Source: Epiperipatus broadwayi (lineage: Eukaryota > Onychophora > Udeonychophora > Euonychophora > Peripatidae). From it: DNA of 64,000 nucleotides. Every line of letters begins with the position of its first letter. Positions within the stretch are counted from its first letter, which is position 1. Below are positions 12,195 to 26,379 of the stretch, piece by piece. Below the pieces are notes generated by a model. That model worked only from the letters and a program-made list of their open reading frames with translations, ran no database searches and was not told the origin of the DNA. The stretch covers positions 3,016,835 to 3,080,834 of the forward strand of contig JAQFVV010006312.1 in NCBI GenBank assembly GCA_028023455.1, written 5' to 3'. A program made the translations under genes and the position numbers.

Positions 12195-12372
12195 ACATTC
12201 TTTTGATAAGCTTTCAGATTTTCCCTTTCCAAAAACAACAGTTAAAGTTTTATTAATTAGAAAAAAAGATAAGGATTTTCTAATTAAAATCATTTTCTGA
12301 TTTTAAGAATTCATTTTCTAATTAGAAAATGAATTCAAGTTAATGAGTTTGAAAGCCTTATCAAAGGAATGT
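12195..12372. repeat. Foldback element with about 21-bp inverted ends
   Basis: Left end 12195-12215 (ACATTCTTTTGATAAGCTTTC) pairs with right end 12351-12372 apart from one unpaired base and one mismatch. Inside is a perfect 30-bp palindrome at 12307-12336, centred on TAATTA. Terminal inverted repeats around a short AT-rich non-coding core are the form of a MITE. No target duplication is obvious, so a plain hairpin is the alternative. Confidence 0.5.
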
Positions 12373-14269
12373 ATCTAAAAACAACCAGTAAATCTAAAAA
12401 CATTGATAATGAAAGAAGCGCTAGCCTGAAGGCATCAGAGGACAGATATATAGCTCTGAAAAGTTTGGAGAAAAAGATCTTTGTTGCAGAAAAGTGCCAA
12501 TAAACTATGTGCTGTTCAAAATCATGAATTCAAAAATTGTTCCTATCATGATAAGGGGCTAAATGTCAGGAATCTAGCTATTGTTCCTGAAGTCCCCTAA
12601 AAATCTTCAATGAAGCTGCTAAATTCTTTCCGGAAAAATCAGGTTGCCAAAATCAAATAAAAGGCTGTTCAAGTAATCAATCAAATGGTGCCTACATTTT
12701 TTTACCAACTCGGACGTGTAACCTAAGGATCCACTGGAAGAAATGGGTAATATATTTCCATAAATTTCTGGCCAGTTCCGAACTTTATTTTACACTCCCT
12801 TTTAGAGCTTTTTTATTCTTCAATGTAACAATTTTTATAAAACATTTTATTCATGCTACTGTAAATTTATATCGTAATTCTCTCAATGTCTAGTCTTTAA
12901 ACTTTCTCTTTTCTTACTTGGCAGTTCATTTACTATATTATATATATCTTTATCATGTGATTTATTAATGTCATTTATTTTTAATTATATGCCAATAATC
13001 TTTCGACTTGATGATCTCCTTTGTTTCCTTTGCCTTGTGCAAATAGTAATATATTAATTCTAATAGTAATTCTCACCCATTAGAACTAATTTACAGTTCT
13101 ATCAATTATCAAGTCGAAAGAAATTATTAAATGTGTGTTATTTTTATAATTGGCTAATAATAAATTATTAGCTTCATTTTTAATCTATGCCCCAGCTATT
13201 TTTTGTATTCACCAATATGTATTTATTCATATATAATCTTAAAATGTTTTTATTGCAAAAAGGGCCGATAAAGGATTAAATATATTTTAATTCAACTTTG
13301 TTATTTTCTATTAAGATTCAGAAAGGGCACGATGATTGGGCCATAATTAATATGATTTTACAAATACTTTAAAATAGTTTTTGTTAAAAGCTCATTTGAC
13401 TTTTATTAATTTGATCAAGTCATCACATAGAGTATTCTATAGGGGTTTTAGTATTCAAATGATGACTATCAAGTCATCATCTTCGAATGTTGCTGATGTA
13501 GGGCAATCTTCCGCTCCATTAGGCTGGTCAGTGATCAATATTTTTCTTATTTTAAATAATCAAGGGAAAAGCACTTCCTCTCCTGTTCATATTAGTCAAA
13601 GGGCATAAGACTTGTAAGATCAAGCCACCATAGGACTTCGATTATCGACTAGCCATTGTCTTTCAATTTCACTTTATAGCTCATAATTCGTCAGCACCAT
13701 TTCCTCTCTGTTCCAGTAAAGCCCGCTCTGATGCTCATAATTTGTGATGAAGTGATTTAAATTAAAGTCCAACAAATTCTCCATTATATCTCAAAATAAG
13801 TTTTCTAATAAAAGATTAAGTTATGCCCTAAAATATGTATCTTGCTCTTCACGAATGGATTTGCGAATGTGAAATAAATATCACATTCTTTCGTATAAAA
13901 TTAGAGTAATAATTTCCTTTACTAATGAATACCTTTATCTGCCTTCTTATTTCTTGTGGGGAGGGGCATAGACATAAACTTTCAAATACTGCGTAATACT
14001 CCTTGGCATATAATAATGACCGCCACTCGTATTACAATTATAAACTTTGTTTAAGGACTAGAATTAATTAATTTAATCTTCATTTAAAATTCAAACAAAA
14101 CAAATTATTATTATTAAATATTTTTTAAACACTCTTAGTTCTTAATTCTTTTATGATTATTTTAATGTTAATACTCACTGTCTCTGTTGGCAACCCGAAC
14201 ATATACATATGATTCGATTTAAAATTATTTTAGTCATTTATTATCAGATATTAATGTCATTTCAGGGGT
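12373..14269. other. Moderately complex unassigned region
   Basis: Two stretches (about 12410-12790 and 13320-14000) have higher complexity and slightly more G+C than their flanks, and look like old inserted sequence. The 75-codon open frame at 13381-13608 (+) has no recognisable domain. An imperfect inverted repeat (12994-13015 with 13105-13128, core ATCTTTCGACTTGAT) lies between them. I cannot assign a family. Confidence 0.4.
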
Positions 14270-14452
14270 CTCTGATCCTCACCAACCATTGAGCTAGTTT
14301 TTTGGTTTATAGCACTGTGCCGTCAGTTTAGATTTTTACTAATCTGAGCTGTTGAGTTGGGTTTGAATTCAGTTTTGGTTCAGCTGAGTTTGGATCCGAC
14401 TTGCAGTTTAGGTGGTGGGTTTTTTGACTGGTAATATATATATATATTGATA
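14270..14452 (+). mobile_element. SINE-like unit, second copy of the 2000-2185 type
   Basis: Shares with 2000-2185 a GGGTTTGAA word in the body and an ending TTTTTGACTGG followed by a TA tract (14422-14448). A near B box, GGTTTGAATTC, lies at 14360-14370. Similarity between the copies is patchy, so they are either old or only share their tail. The end motif GACTGGT is also shared with the repeats at 11739 and 40846. Confidence 0.33.
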
Positions 14453-15212
14453 ATAATTTACTTATGAATTGTAGTGTTATTAATAAATTTCTACTTATTA
14501 TACATACATTTAAGACTATATGTATAGATAAAAATCAATTATGTATAAATATAAAAGTTTGTTAAATAATAATAAAATATAAATTATCCATAAAACAAAA
14601 TATAAATTTAAAAAAAAGGTTAACAATGGGTAACATTTATTTTATTCCATGTTGCTAGTTTTAAAAAAAGGCATTAAAATAATTGTCTATCTCCTAACCT
14701 ATAATTTTAACATTAAAAATGACTTCATCAAATATGAAAACATATTTAAAAATAAATCATTTCTTTATATAAAAAAAATAAAGAAAATTTATTATACTTT
14801 TAAAAATTGAAAGTAGTTACTACTTTTATAATTTGAAAGTATACCCCAAAAAAATTATATACTATTTTAATCTTTAAAAATGATAAACACTAATTTTTGC
14901 CATATCATAATCAAAATTAAAAATTTGTTTTGAAATGTAATTGTACTTTACTGGTTGGAGTTTATTTTTTCTGGATACATTTTTCTTAAATAAGCATAAT
15001 TTGTTCCTTGAATCTTTATATTTTAAAATTTTAACTTTTGTTTTTTATTGATCACTGATTATATATAATACTAAATCAAATGGCTCAAGATAATGTATTT
15101 CAAATGTAAAACAACAGCTACATTTTGTTTATTTTCTATAGCTTCCATGTTTATATTTAAGCGGTAAACGTATCATTTAATTTCAAACAATACTATAACT
15201 ATAGAAAATGCG

Positions 15213-15278
<66 letters not shown>

Positions 15279-17340
15279 CTAATATACTACTATTGAAAAC
15301 ATTTATTGTATTTTTAAATCACTCACACATTTTGGTGCTAAAACATTTATTCAATTGCAACTTTAATCAAGCAAAACTATAGTAAATAATGATGTAATAA
15401 TAATAGCTTTATAACAGCTAATATATTACTTTTAATAATTTTGCTACTGCAATGCATTCACATTTGTATTTATATAATTATATAAATTAAACATATGTTT
15501 CTGGTTGCAACACACTCTTCACACTAGAAATTGGCATGGTTTTAGTTATATATCATTTCTGTTTTGTTAAACATATATTATATTTAACCACCAAATATCA
15601 CATGATCAACATTTCCTATGATTGCTCATAACTGCTTTCTGGTGCTACATTCAAAATATAGTCACTTGCATCATTGCCTTTAACAACATCCATTATTATT
15701 ACATTCAAAGCAATTTACTTTATTCAAAGCACTGATACAATTTTTAACAAGAATAAAAAATAAAATATTATACTATATCCAACTTCTAAAGAGTTACTTA
15801 GATGCACACAATTGTTTTTATGAAATTCCCTTTCATTAGATGTGCAAATACTTAAACAGTGTTCATGATGCTGATATTGTAGCATCATACTTATTAAATA
15901 TATAGTTAAATGTAGGGACTTGAACTCAGAGTGCCTTGTATTTCAAATCTTAAATATATAGTTAATAAATATGGATATAGTTATACAGTAAATTTATTTT
16001 TACAAATTTTTGCATGACAATTGGGAGATTCACAAATAAATACATATGAGTGTTAATATAATTTTTCAGTTCATCTGTGTATATGATGAAAAAATATAGT
16101 TTATACATCTTTAAACTATAGAAATCTTCATTTTAACAATACACCCACATATATATCAATGGCTTCTCAGGCAAAAACAAGACAAATATTTTTTTCAGAT
16201 TTTATGTTATGTGAGTAAGACAAACACAATTACAACATTCCAATAAGATTACAATTAAAAAAAAATATTTAACTCTTTTTTGTTTTTTCATATGATCAAA
16301 ACTTAAGAAACACATGTATATCTTTTTATATAAAAAAGTGTTACAGTTATGTTACTATATCTATTTTCCCAAAATGTGCATATTAAAAACTTATAATTTG
16401 AAATAAATATTATGTAATAATTAAAAATATTAGAAATTTGTAAATTTCACACATATTTACAATAGCTATTTTCTCCACTTCTGCTCATTAACATTATTGC
16501 AATCACAGGATCAGTTTTTGGACTTATAATATATTGCTGTGAATATGAAAATGAAAATATTATTTTAAATGATTTCAAAATGATAGAAATTTTTCCAAGA
16601 CTAAAGAAAATCATAAAGCATAACATTTTATAATAAAATGAAAATAATTGTTTAGTTTAAAAAAAAATCAGCAATGCAAGAATTATTAATTTGGGAAAGA
16701 GTAAAAAAAAAAGTGTGTTATTATTAGATATGCTACTAACATTGCTATGAATATAGTACATGATAAATATCTAAAGAACAATTAAAAATTGTTTTAATAA
16801 ATAGTAAGATATTGATTGTGTTGCCCAAAAATTTTTAAATTTTATGAAAATTTTAACTGAAAAATATTCTAATAAATGTATCAAAAAGTAATGAGTTTTT
16901 ATGAAGACTTTTAAAAGAAAAAAGTTGCGTTAGATAAATATTAGTATAAAATTAAAATTATCACTTAAGCATTTACACTTCTGCATTTTATCATTATCAA
17001 TCTTTATTACAAATAAAATATTTAAAAAGAAAAGCAAGTTTTAATACTTACGAGGACAATTAAATGGACACAGCCATATATATATATATAAAGATTTGAG
17101 TGCTATAATTCATACATAAATAAATATACATTTTTTTAAAAATTCATTCTGTTTTTCATAATTGCATTATTATATTTTGTTTTAATATATATAATTTTTA
17201 AAGTAAATTGAAATTAAATGGATATGCTAAAAATGTTTGCCATATATTTATTTATACATGTATGTGCATGTTTAAAATGTAAATTTTATAAGGTATGCTA
17301 TTAACAACAATTTTTGGCATTTGTATAAAAATTTGGAACA
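14453..17340. other. Low-complexity AT-rich DNA
   Basis: Contains a long TA tract at 15214-15277 and otherwise only short AT words. I see no coding frame or RNA gene. Confidence 0.6.
15214..15277. repeat. (TA)n microsatellite
   Basis: About 32 TA units, bordered by GCTATA on the left and TATAGCT on the right, so the flanks extend the palindrome by a few bases only. Confidence 0.95.
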
Positions 17341-17422
17341 AAATGCAATGGGACAAACACATCTATGCTATTTTTTTATTATTAAAAATAAATAGCATAG
17401 ATGTGGTTGTCCCATTTCATTT
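17341..17422. repeat. 82-nt hairpin, 31 of 33 bp paired
   Basis: Arms 17341-17373 and 17390-17422 are inverted repeats with two mismatches, separated by a 16-base A/T loop. The stem is more complex than the surroundings (it includes CATCTATGCTATTT). Arm length, loop size and total length fit a microRNA precursor, and pairing weakens rather than stops beyond the ends. A tiny MITE remnant would look the same. No expression evidence exists here, so I record it only as a strong hairpin. Confidence 0.7.
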
Positions 17423-20400
17423 GCTTTATTTGAAATTCAAAGCAGCATTAAATATTGATTATTTGTAATTATTAAGTAAATATGTAAATATAGGTATATT
17501 ACAGTAAGTCCATTTCATTTATAAAAATTACATTTAAAAAAGAAATTAATTTAACAATTCTTTTTTAAAAATCTTTGCTTATTTTACAACACGTTTTTTA
17601 TTTTAATTTTCTCCAACATTATGATCATACTACATATTTACTGTCATGGTTATTCCTATATATATTTATATAATATTTAAATATATGTATATATATTCTA
17701 CCCTCCCCCCGCGCATCCTCACCCCCCAAAATATACTGTTTATTACGAATATTATGGGTTCTAGCTCAGTTAACAAATAAATAAATGAAATATTCAGCAT
17801 TAATTAAAATGATTACTAGCTCTAATTTTAAAATACAAATACGGTTCAATTTTAAAATGAATTAACAAATATTTACTATTTTCATGAGACATGGAGTGAA
17901 AATACGGGGAAGAGATAGACTACATTGAGACATTATCCACACGATACTACCTCAATGGCATAAGAACACTATTCCCCCTTTTACTATATCAAATAACTAA
18001 CTCATAGTATTCTTACGACTTTCTAAGCTCTATTCACTACGATTAAAATAATAATCATATCTTAATCATTTTTATAACAAGAATCTAGTTTAATTAAATA
18101 AAAATGAAGTAAAATAAAATAAAATCTCAGGTTCATAAATTGTATTCTAACTGATTTAAAAATTACGGTAGTAAAATATGAAATGGGAATTTTATGTCAT
18201 AATCTACTACACAGCAACTAACAATAATAAAATAATAATAACAATAATAAATATAATATAATCTTATTTCTTCCTAAAAATGAACTAAATAAATACGTAC
18301 GTGGTAGTATTTTAATAATCTGACAACAGAATACGTGTGGCAACATTAGCATATAATTTAATGTAATATTGTGGCAACCGACTTATGACCAATAAATAAT
18401 ATAAAATTATGATCTTTTTAATTTTAACATACCAATAAATTCTCAAAATTCTTATAACACTTTTATGTTTACCTTTTTGTGCAAAACCTATATGTCTGTT
18501 TCAATTACAAATGTATCGTGATTTCATGCATCCATGTGGAGAAATAACAACGCGGACACAAAACTTTAAAATAAATTTAAAACAAAGTTTATTAACAACA
18601 TAAATAAATTAACAATATTTTACACTATATACATTGGATATCCCTTACTCTCCTATCTCAACTTAGTTTATTAGTTTATAAAATGAAACCAAAATACTAT
18701 TTATTTTTCCAGTTAAATCTTATTTTTTTTAACACTTAAGAAAATATAGTATTATTACTTGATTTATTATTATAGTTAGCTTATTACAAAATACATTTCT
18801 TATATGATTATCACTAACACTTTGCATCCCTAATATTATTAAAATTATATTTTTTACAAAATTTACATTCGTAGTAAAATTCTACAAAATAATAAAATTT
18901 TAGTTTTATATTGGTTGTATGGAATCTTACAAAGTCAAAACATTGTTCTACATTCGGTATTAGGTTTTTATTGTTCATTATCCGATGTTTATTAATCCTA
19001 ATATTCTCATTCAAGCCTTACTTCAGATGATATAATTACAACTATTAATATACCATGCACAAGTATATATTTATTATACCTTATTGAACTATTTTCTTAA
19101 TAAATATGCAATACTTATTTTCTAAAATATTATTTAAAAAAAAAATTCAAATTTTATTATCACTTTTAAAATAAAATTTTTAAAATACTTGGTTTAGATT
19201 TCTTTTTAAAATCTTATTCATTTCTGAATTAATTTTACAATGTATTACATGATTCTTGCTCTCTTTATGATATTTTGGACTTTCAATTTTAAAGTTACAC
19301 AATTCTATACATTCCAGCAAATAAACTATTCTTACATAAACGATAACTTATCTTCAGTTCTATTTTATTCATTATTTCTCTGAAAATATCTTTCTGACCG
19401 ATGCAGATTCATGAAATAAGGATAGCGAAGATAGATGCATAGGATCAAAATATAACTAGAATATTACTCATCATAAACCTTGACAATCATGGCACAGTGA
19501 ATTAAAAGACACTATAGAGGAGTGACCTTTACCTGTCTACCAACCTCTATTATAGGAATGATGCTAAAGCTATTTCTTCAGCTTTATTATAACATCAAAA
19601 AGTTTAAAGATATGCAAAAAAAAACACTGTCCAAACTATATGTGTTCAGTCATAGGGCTTAGTTAACTATACTGAAATCACACAAAACTAAATATGATCC
19701 AAATCCTTTATTTTTCCTATTTCTTAAAAAAAACATCATCTTGGTTTCCTCTCCACTAGTACTTCCAAGTCACTATCCGATCTTATTTCTCAAGATTTTT
19801 CTATACTGTACATCGACAAATACATATCTGCATTTCTAACAATAATAAAATTCATTTATTTCAAAACTATTCCACTGTTCTATAAGAAAATCTTTTACTA
19901 CTTTCCTCATATATTTAATCATATACAAACTATTTTAAAGTATCTGAATACTTTATCACATGAAAGTTCAAAAGAATCACACAATTGTTCTGTTAAATTA
20001 TATTATTAATATACTTTAAATAAATTATTGCATGCATATTCCGAATTACTCCTATCTCATTATATGTTAAAAATGATGTATAAAATGTGTACATATAATT
20101 TAAACTTTCACACTTCATTCTTAATCAATAGATAATCTAAAAAAAATACATTATGCATTATAAATAAATATCAATATTACCAAATGATCTTTATCTTCTC
20201 GATCGCATTCCATAGGCTTCACCATCCATTTGATTCTTGTAGATATAAGACTCACATACATACACTTTATTTTTAAACAATATTTCTAATAATTTTATCA
20301 AGCTATTATATTTAAATCTCAATATTACTAAATTTATGTTTATATGTTTTCCCTAATCTCACATAACATTTATATTTTAAAATAACTTAGTAAAAAATAT

Positions 20401-22318
20401 TTAAACTATATTTACTACTTCTTCATCAAACTTTCTTGAAAACCATTCATATTAAAGCTAAAAAAAAATGTTTATTATTTCTTCTTCAGTCACTTCTTGT
20501 TCAATTTTAAGGCAAAACAATTATTGTTCTGTTTAATAAATATTCATAGATGACAATCCTTGGTTTTTTCATAATATTTAATACAATTATTAATTATGAT
20601 ATTAGTTAATCCCGTAAAGAAAATGTCTACATATTCTCTTCTAATATTTTCTGCTAAGATTTTTCCCGCGCGACTTTTATGATGCATCTTCTAGGTACTT
20701 TGCTTTAAATATTCAGTAAATTTTTCGGTTTCCATGGATTCATTTTCATTAATTAATTTAAATGTATATTTTCTAAATCAAGCATTTCTCCAATGAACAC
20801 TTTATAACATTTTTAATTTTTCTTAGAGAAAGTTTTTCTGTTCCTTTTTTTTTTTTATAAAAAAACACAATAACTCTTTCATATCATTCTTCGGTAATTT
20901 TCCCTTTCTTTTAAAGTTCGGGTACTATATACTTTGTAATATTTCCTTTAAAAAGGACAAACATTTTTTTTTTCATTATAACTTTTACATAATTCTTTAT
21001 AATATACAGCATCTTAATTTTCCCATAGAGAAGAATAAAAAAAAACTTTAGAGTAGCCTTATAAATTTGTGCGTCATAATTTTTTCCTGACGGCAAATAA
21101 CTTCTCTTTTAAGTTTTCGTATAGCGTCCTAATTATATTCCTATGAGTTACAATAATAAGTTTCTGGTTGAGCATAAATAAAGCTGTATCGAGGCACTTT
21201 ACAAATATTTTTCCTTTAGCAATATTTTTAGGTATTTTTTTCTTTAGTACTTCCATTTTTACTGCAAGGTTTTGGCTGAACTTGAATAAAATTACTGGCA
21301 AGAAAACTTTTAAAATTAGCCCTTCATGTAGAGGCAGTCAAAATATTATATGTTAAAGAAAACTTTTAAAATAAATACAAAATTTTAAAATTATATCACT
21401 TTTCTAGCTTACGGTCTTATCCAGCTAAAAAAATATGTTACTTCCTCCTTCACTTACACATTACATTCTCCCGCTTCATCTAATTCCTATTTTCCGTCTG
21501 CTAAATTACCTCCGTTGATTGGTTAATGACTTTTTTAGTGCAAACAAATTTACACATTTTAGTTTTATAATAGATTAAGCCCTTTAAAATAAAGAATTTA
21601 TGACATCATGTCTTAAATATTATTTAGAATAGTATTTTTAAATTCAATTATAGTTTTATCAAAATCATTTAAACTTTAAAATAATTATTAAAACAATATT
21701 TAATATTTCAACTTTTACTTTACGGATCGATAGCAATTATATTTAGTTTTATAATTCACAAACTTTATTATTATTCTAACAAGCATGTGTGTGAAGGTAT
21801 ATAATATACAGTCACATGATTACTAACTTTATCAGATGATTTTTTAATTTACGTCTCGGTCTAAATTACCAAAACTGATATATTTTATAAAAAATTTGGA
21901 AAATAATTTAAAAATGTAGAACTAAATATAATTCTCACCATCCTAAAGTTTATCTTAAAATATTAGATTAAATTTTGACTATTAAATACAATTATAACAC
22001 TACATATAGCATTTATTTAATTTATTAGTTTAAAAATATTAGACTCAAATTATTAATATACTTTTAACTATTTATAGCTGTGTTATTTTATATGGCCAGC
22101 TTTTACAACCATAAGCAAGGATATAATTAAGCTTTATTTAACTGTTCCTTTTAAAATAATCCATTACACTTTTATATACCAGGTATTTTCAGCTTTAAAT
22201 TGTACTATAAAATCTAATTATCCTACTATTATTTATATATCATACAAACATATCTTAAAATTTTAAATTTTTTTAGCAATTGACCATTCTACCCTATTAT
22301 GACCTATAGATAAGGGCA
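17423..22318. other. AT-rich DNA with at most faint transposon traces
   Basis: Mostly low-complexity sequence. A short C-rich patch lies at 17701-17728. A weak LINE-like peptide lies near 19490-19580 (see separate entry). Minus-strand open frames at 18814-19014 and 20911-21301 are lysine- and asparagine-rich, as chance frames in such DNA are, and have no recognised motif. Confidence 0.5.
19490..19600 (+). pseudogene. Possible LINE reverse transcriptase fragment
   Basis: One frame reads IKRHYRGVTFTCLPTSI, which resembles the NYRGITLLS / NYRPISL block found between the fingers and palm of non-LTR reverse transcriptases. The neighbouring sequence has no other convincing RT motif, so this may be coincidence or the last trace of an old element. 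Confidence 0.22.
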
Positions 22319-22373
22319 CATATATATATATATATAAATAAAATATTATCTGGGTATATTATCTGTAGCCCTT

Positions 22374-22380
22374 GAAAATG

Positions 22381-22428
<48 letters not shown>

Positions 22429-22435
22429 CATTTTC
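22374..22435. repeat. (TA)-cored palindrome, left of pair
   Basis: A (TA)n core is bordered on the left by GAAAATGTTTAA and on the right by its exact reverse complement. The unique-sequence arms are 12 bases. It abuts the next palindrome with no spacer. Confidence 0.9.
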
Positions 22436-22446
22436 TATAAACCACC

Positions 22447-22480
<34 letters not shown>

Positions 22481-22489
22481 GGTTTATAG
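22435..22489. repeat. (TA)-cored palindrome, right of pair
   Basis: Arms CTATAAACCACCACAA and TTGTGGTTTATAG surround a TA core. They are reverse complements apart from a 3-base difference in the left arm. Directly adjacent to the palindrome at 22374-22435. Confidence 0.88.
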
Positions 22490-25400
22490 CATGTATTAAA
22501 AATATAGATTGTAACAATATGGAGAAACAATAGGGGTAAACCTGGGATAATACCACTCCATCATCATCAGCCCTGGTTACTACAAAATTTAAATTTACAA
22601 ATAATATAATAAGCATGAAAGTTCAGCACTGTACCAGCAATATTTACTATGAGTTCATCCAGCATTACACAAAAGTAATAATCATTCAGCATCATTAATT
22701 ATCAACAATAAAAATAAATAAAGTCAATCGGATTTGAAATGGGTCAACTGTAAGCCAGGCTAATTATTTAGTCCTTGCAAGCATGGGGTCAATTATTTAA
22801 ACAATAATTTGGAAGAACAAACTTAAGTTCTAATTCATAAAAATATAACCATTAGGACATTAATTCTGGGATACTAAAACATACTGATCATCATCAATGC
22901 TTTGGCCCCTTAATAAAATTAATGTACTGGCCAACTATAAATTTAATTTCTGAATAAATGATTAAAATAAAATGTAGTGTATGAACTTTAAAGGATATCA
23001 CTTTTGTGCCAACTAGAATCATCATCAACTAGATGTCCATAAACACTAAATATAAACCCCTTTTATATAAATTATTGTGCATGAATCCAGCTCAGTGAAA
23101 AAAAGCTCTATAACTGTTATTGAGAAAAAAAGACTTACTAAAAACATTTTAAATATAATCTATGATTGAGGAAATTCACTGGAATAACTTTAGCAATGAA
23201 ATATCAACTTATTAATAACAATAAAATGAAATTAAGATCTGAAGTATTTAGCTATACATATAAATAAGGCTTTGGAATTTTGATTAATAACAAAAAAGAA
23301 ATCCACTATTAGATTGTAATTTACAAATATATTTCACTAGGATTATGTAAAACACCTATATATCAGCACACTGATATGCCTTTATAATATAAAGTGAATA
23401 TATTTATAATTAATGACTGATTTAACATATATGTGTTGCATGAAAATGTGTGCACACACTGACATTTATATCATATATTTTACTTAGACAAAGTAATAAA
23501 CTAATTAAAAATATGTTTTTCACAATTAATTCCATGTTGAAAATATACATAAAATTCACACACATATATATATAAACACTCAAATGTGCTGTATAATGAT
23601 TAAAAAATTAACATGTTAATGTAATAAACTTATAAAAAAATTCTATTTATTTTTAATAATACATAAATGCACATGTATGATGTATGTATATATAAAAATA
23701 GAATAAATCAAAGTTATTAATTTATACATTATCTAATGGTAAAAAAGTTTTTCTTTATATATTTTTTAAAAAAATATTATTAATTCTTTGACAGTTTTTT
23801 ATGAAAGTTTTCATTTTCTTTTTAATAGTTACTCCTAATTAATCGTAAACATTTTAAAAAATACTCCAGTGATTTTTTTTGTTCACTAATCTTGAAAGAT
23901 TTTTGGAGTTTACCTTTTTTTAAAAAACAAAATTGTCTACAAATCAATCATTTGTTTTTAGACTTTTATTTCAAGCAAAAAAATTTTTTTTTGTTTTATT
24001 TTTAAATTAGAAATTTTAACAATCATCATTTTCAATGATGCAGTACCTTTATCTGTGCCACTCTGCATATATATAAAACAGTATATATATAAACTAATTG
24101 TTTAGAAACTGATGGACTTTCTGAGTAAGCTGGTCCCTTCTAAACAGTAGATTGACTTATTGTCATCTTTAGGAATTGTATAATCAAGTAATGTAGGCTT
24201 ATAGTAATCTCCCTTCAGTCTCTATGCCAAAAAGCTGGACTCTGCTTCTATATTAATCTAAATTCTATGATTTTGAACTAGTAGCAGCAGTTGTACCTGC
24301 ACTATCTTACATTCAGTTATATCTTCATAGTAACTCTACTACTGTAAAATTCTAAATACTCCCCCTAATTGTTTAATCTTAATTCAACTTTTTTGTAGTG
24401 AGAGGATGAATTTTAAAAACACAGTAATTAAAATTAAATTTTCTTTATCTTGATTGAAAATAAAAACAATGTCTCTTTTCAATTTACTTTAAGTCCCTCA
24501 AAAACAACTTTATAGAACTTTTATCAAAACATGCCATATAAGTATTAATTAAAAAAATTGCTTTAATCAAAACAGATAGTGGAATTTTTTAATTACCAGC
24601 ATATCTATTGTAACATAAAAACATACTTATTTTAATTTCAAAATTAGAATTAATAAAATATTAATTAGTCCTTTTTAAATATTTAATTTATACTATTTTC
24701 TTGAAATTCAAAATTATTTAATCCTTAACTGGTATTCCAGTATAATATAGAAAATCTCAACAAATTTAGTTATTTGTGATCATTTCTACTTTTTTTTCAA
24801 TTTTATATGTATATGTTCACACACTATTATGTAGTTGTATGTCATAAGACACATATCCATCTCAATACATAAATCTAATACATATATGTATAAGAAAATA
24901 TCACAATGCATGTTGCTTGCTGAAAATAGATAAAAAATACTCAAATCACCCATCACAATATTATATTTCAGCAATTCCCTCTGTGAATAAATATTAATAT
25001 AAAGTCTGAATTTCAAACAGCTAAACTTAATAAAAAAACTCTTACAAAATAGCTATTATAGATTAATGTAAAAGCTCGTTTAGCCTCAGGAATTGACAGT
25101 TAATAGTAATCGATAATTTCTTACAATTATCAAAAGATTAAGATTATCTCTCTATTTACATGGATATTATTTACTCATTACTATTCTTTATTATATACAC
25201 ATATGTTTACAAAAAATCTACAAATAATTTCTATACAACATAATAAAAATATTTTTTTAGAAAAATCATATTTTTTTAAAAAAATTACTTCTTGTTTACT
25301 TTTTATGTTGGTTTTCATTCATATACATTAAAGTATTGTACTGTATATTTACAGCATAATAAATAATATGCATTCTATTTTAATCATTCTTTATCAACAA

Positions 25401-26379
25401 AAGATTACTTATTATATGCTATTTTCATTGTACTCTGGGAAAAAGTTGAAACAAAATTTAGTTTAGTTCGCGACCCCACTGTACATTGATATTATTACTA
25501 ACTCTCCAAATGCAGAGGCTTTCTCAAAGTATCTTTGCTTTAATATTTTTTCTTGTAAATTTTAGATGATTGGGCTAATAACATTGATGATAAGTCTGTT
25601 GTTAACATATATGCTTCTATTATTTTTTTTCTAGATAAATTTCTATATTGATCAGTGTATTTATGTATCTGTATAAAATTTTCTAGTTTATAGAAACGTT
25701 TATCAAGAAAGAACATTTTGAATTCAAATTCTCTATAGTCTTAATGTATAATATTTTTGGATGTATCATTAATTTAAATAATATATTTCTTAATAAAATT
25801 AGTCTATTGGTAAAATTTCAACATCTGTAATGATATTCGTCTGCATTCTTTCTATATCCTCTTTCTTATAAATCTTAGTGCATTGATTATAAAATGCAGT
25901 TAAATTTATATTATTTTATGATAAAATAAGGATGTTTTCTAAAGATTTCTATTTAGATTTTCTATTTTTTTTTTAAATATACATATATTTATAAAGAAAT
26001 TAAAAAAATTTTGATTCTTAACATTTGCTAAACATGTTTACAAAAATAACATTATTATTATTTATTTATTGAAAGAAACTTTAATTACGTACGCAATTAT
26101 CTGCAAAAATAAGTAAACATTATGTTGTTTTGAGAAATAAAAAAATATATAGATAAAAACCGAAGTTCATTAGCTATGGAAATAATATAACACCTATAGG
26201 GATAAGTTCATTAATTTTATATCTATTTCTTGATTTGGCTAATTATCTTTAAATGTGTATTCCTAGATCTACTAGTAATAATATTATTGTAATGGACTTT
26301 TACATATCAAAAATGTGAAGATTCTGAAGTAGAGTAAAAAGAAATAATTAAATTTCAATATATATATATATCACAATTT
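22490..26379. other. AT-rich DNA, a few ATCATCA-containing words
   Basis: No gene recognised. Between 22550 and 23040 the word ATCATCA recurs three times (near 22563, 22890 and 23020) in otherwise unlike contexts. This may be an eroded tandem array, but I cannot define a unit. The rest is low complexity. Confidence 0.5.

Noticed and set aside
20911-21301. Two minus-strand lysine-rich frames in series
   Set aside because: Looked briefly like a decayed ORF, but the composition is that expected of A-rich DNA and no domain motif is present.
22359-22616. Minus-strand frame with IYIYIY tracts
   Set aside because: Translation of the TA palindromes, not a protein gene.
22550-23040. Recurring ATCATCA words suggesting a CRISPR-like or tandem array
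   Set aside because: Only three short occurrences with irregular spacing and unlike flanks; not a repeat-spacer array.
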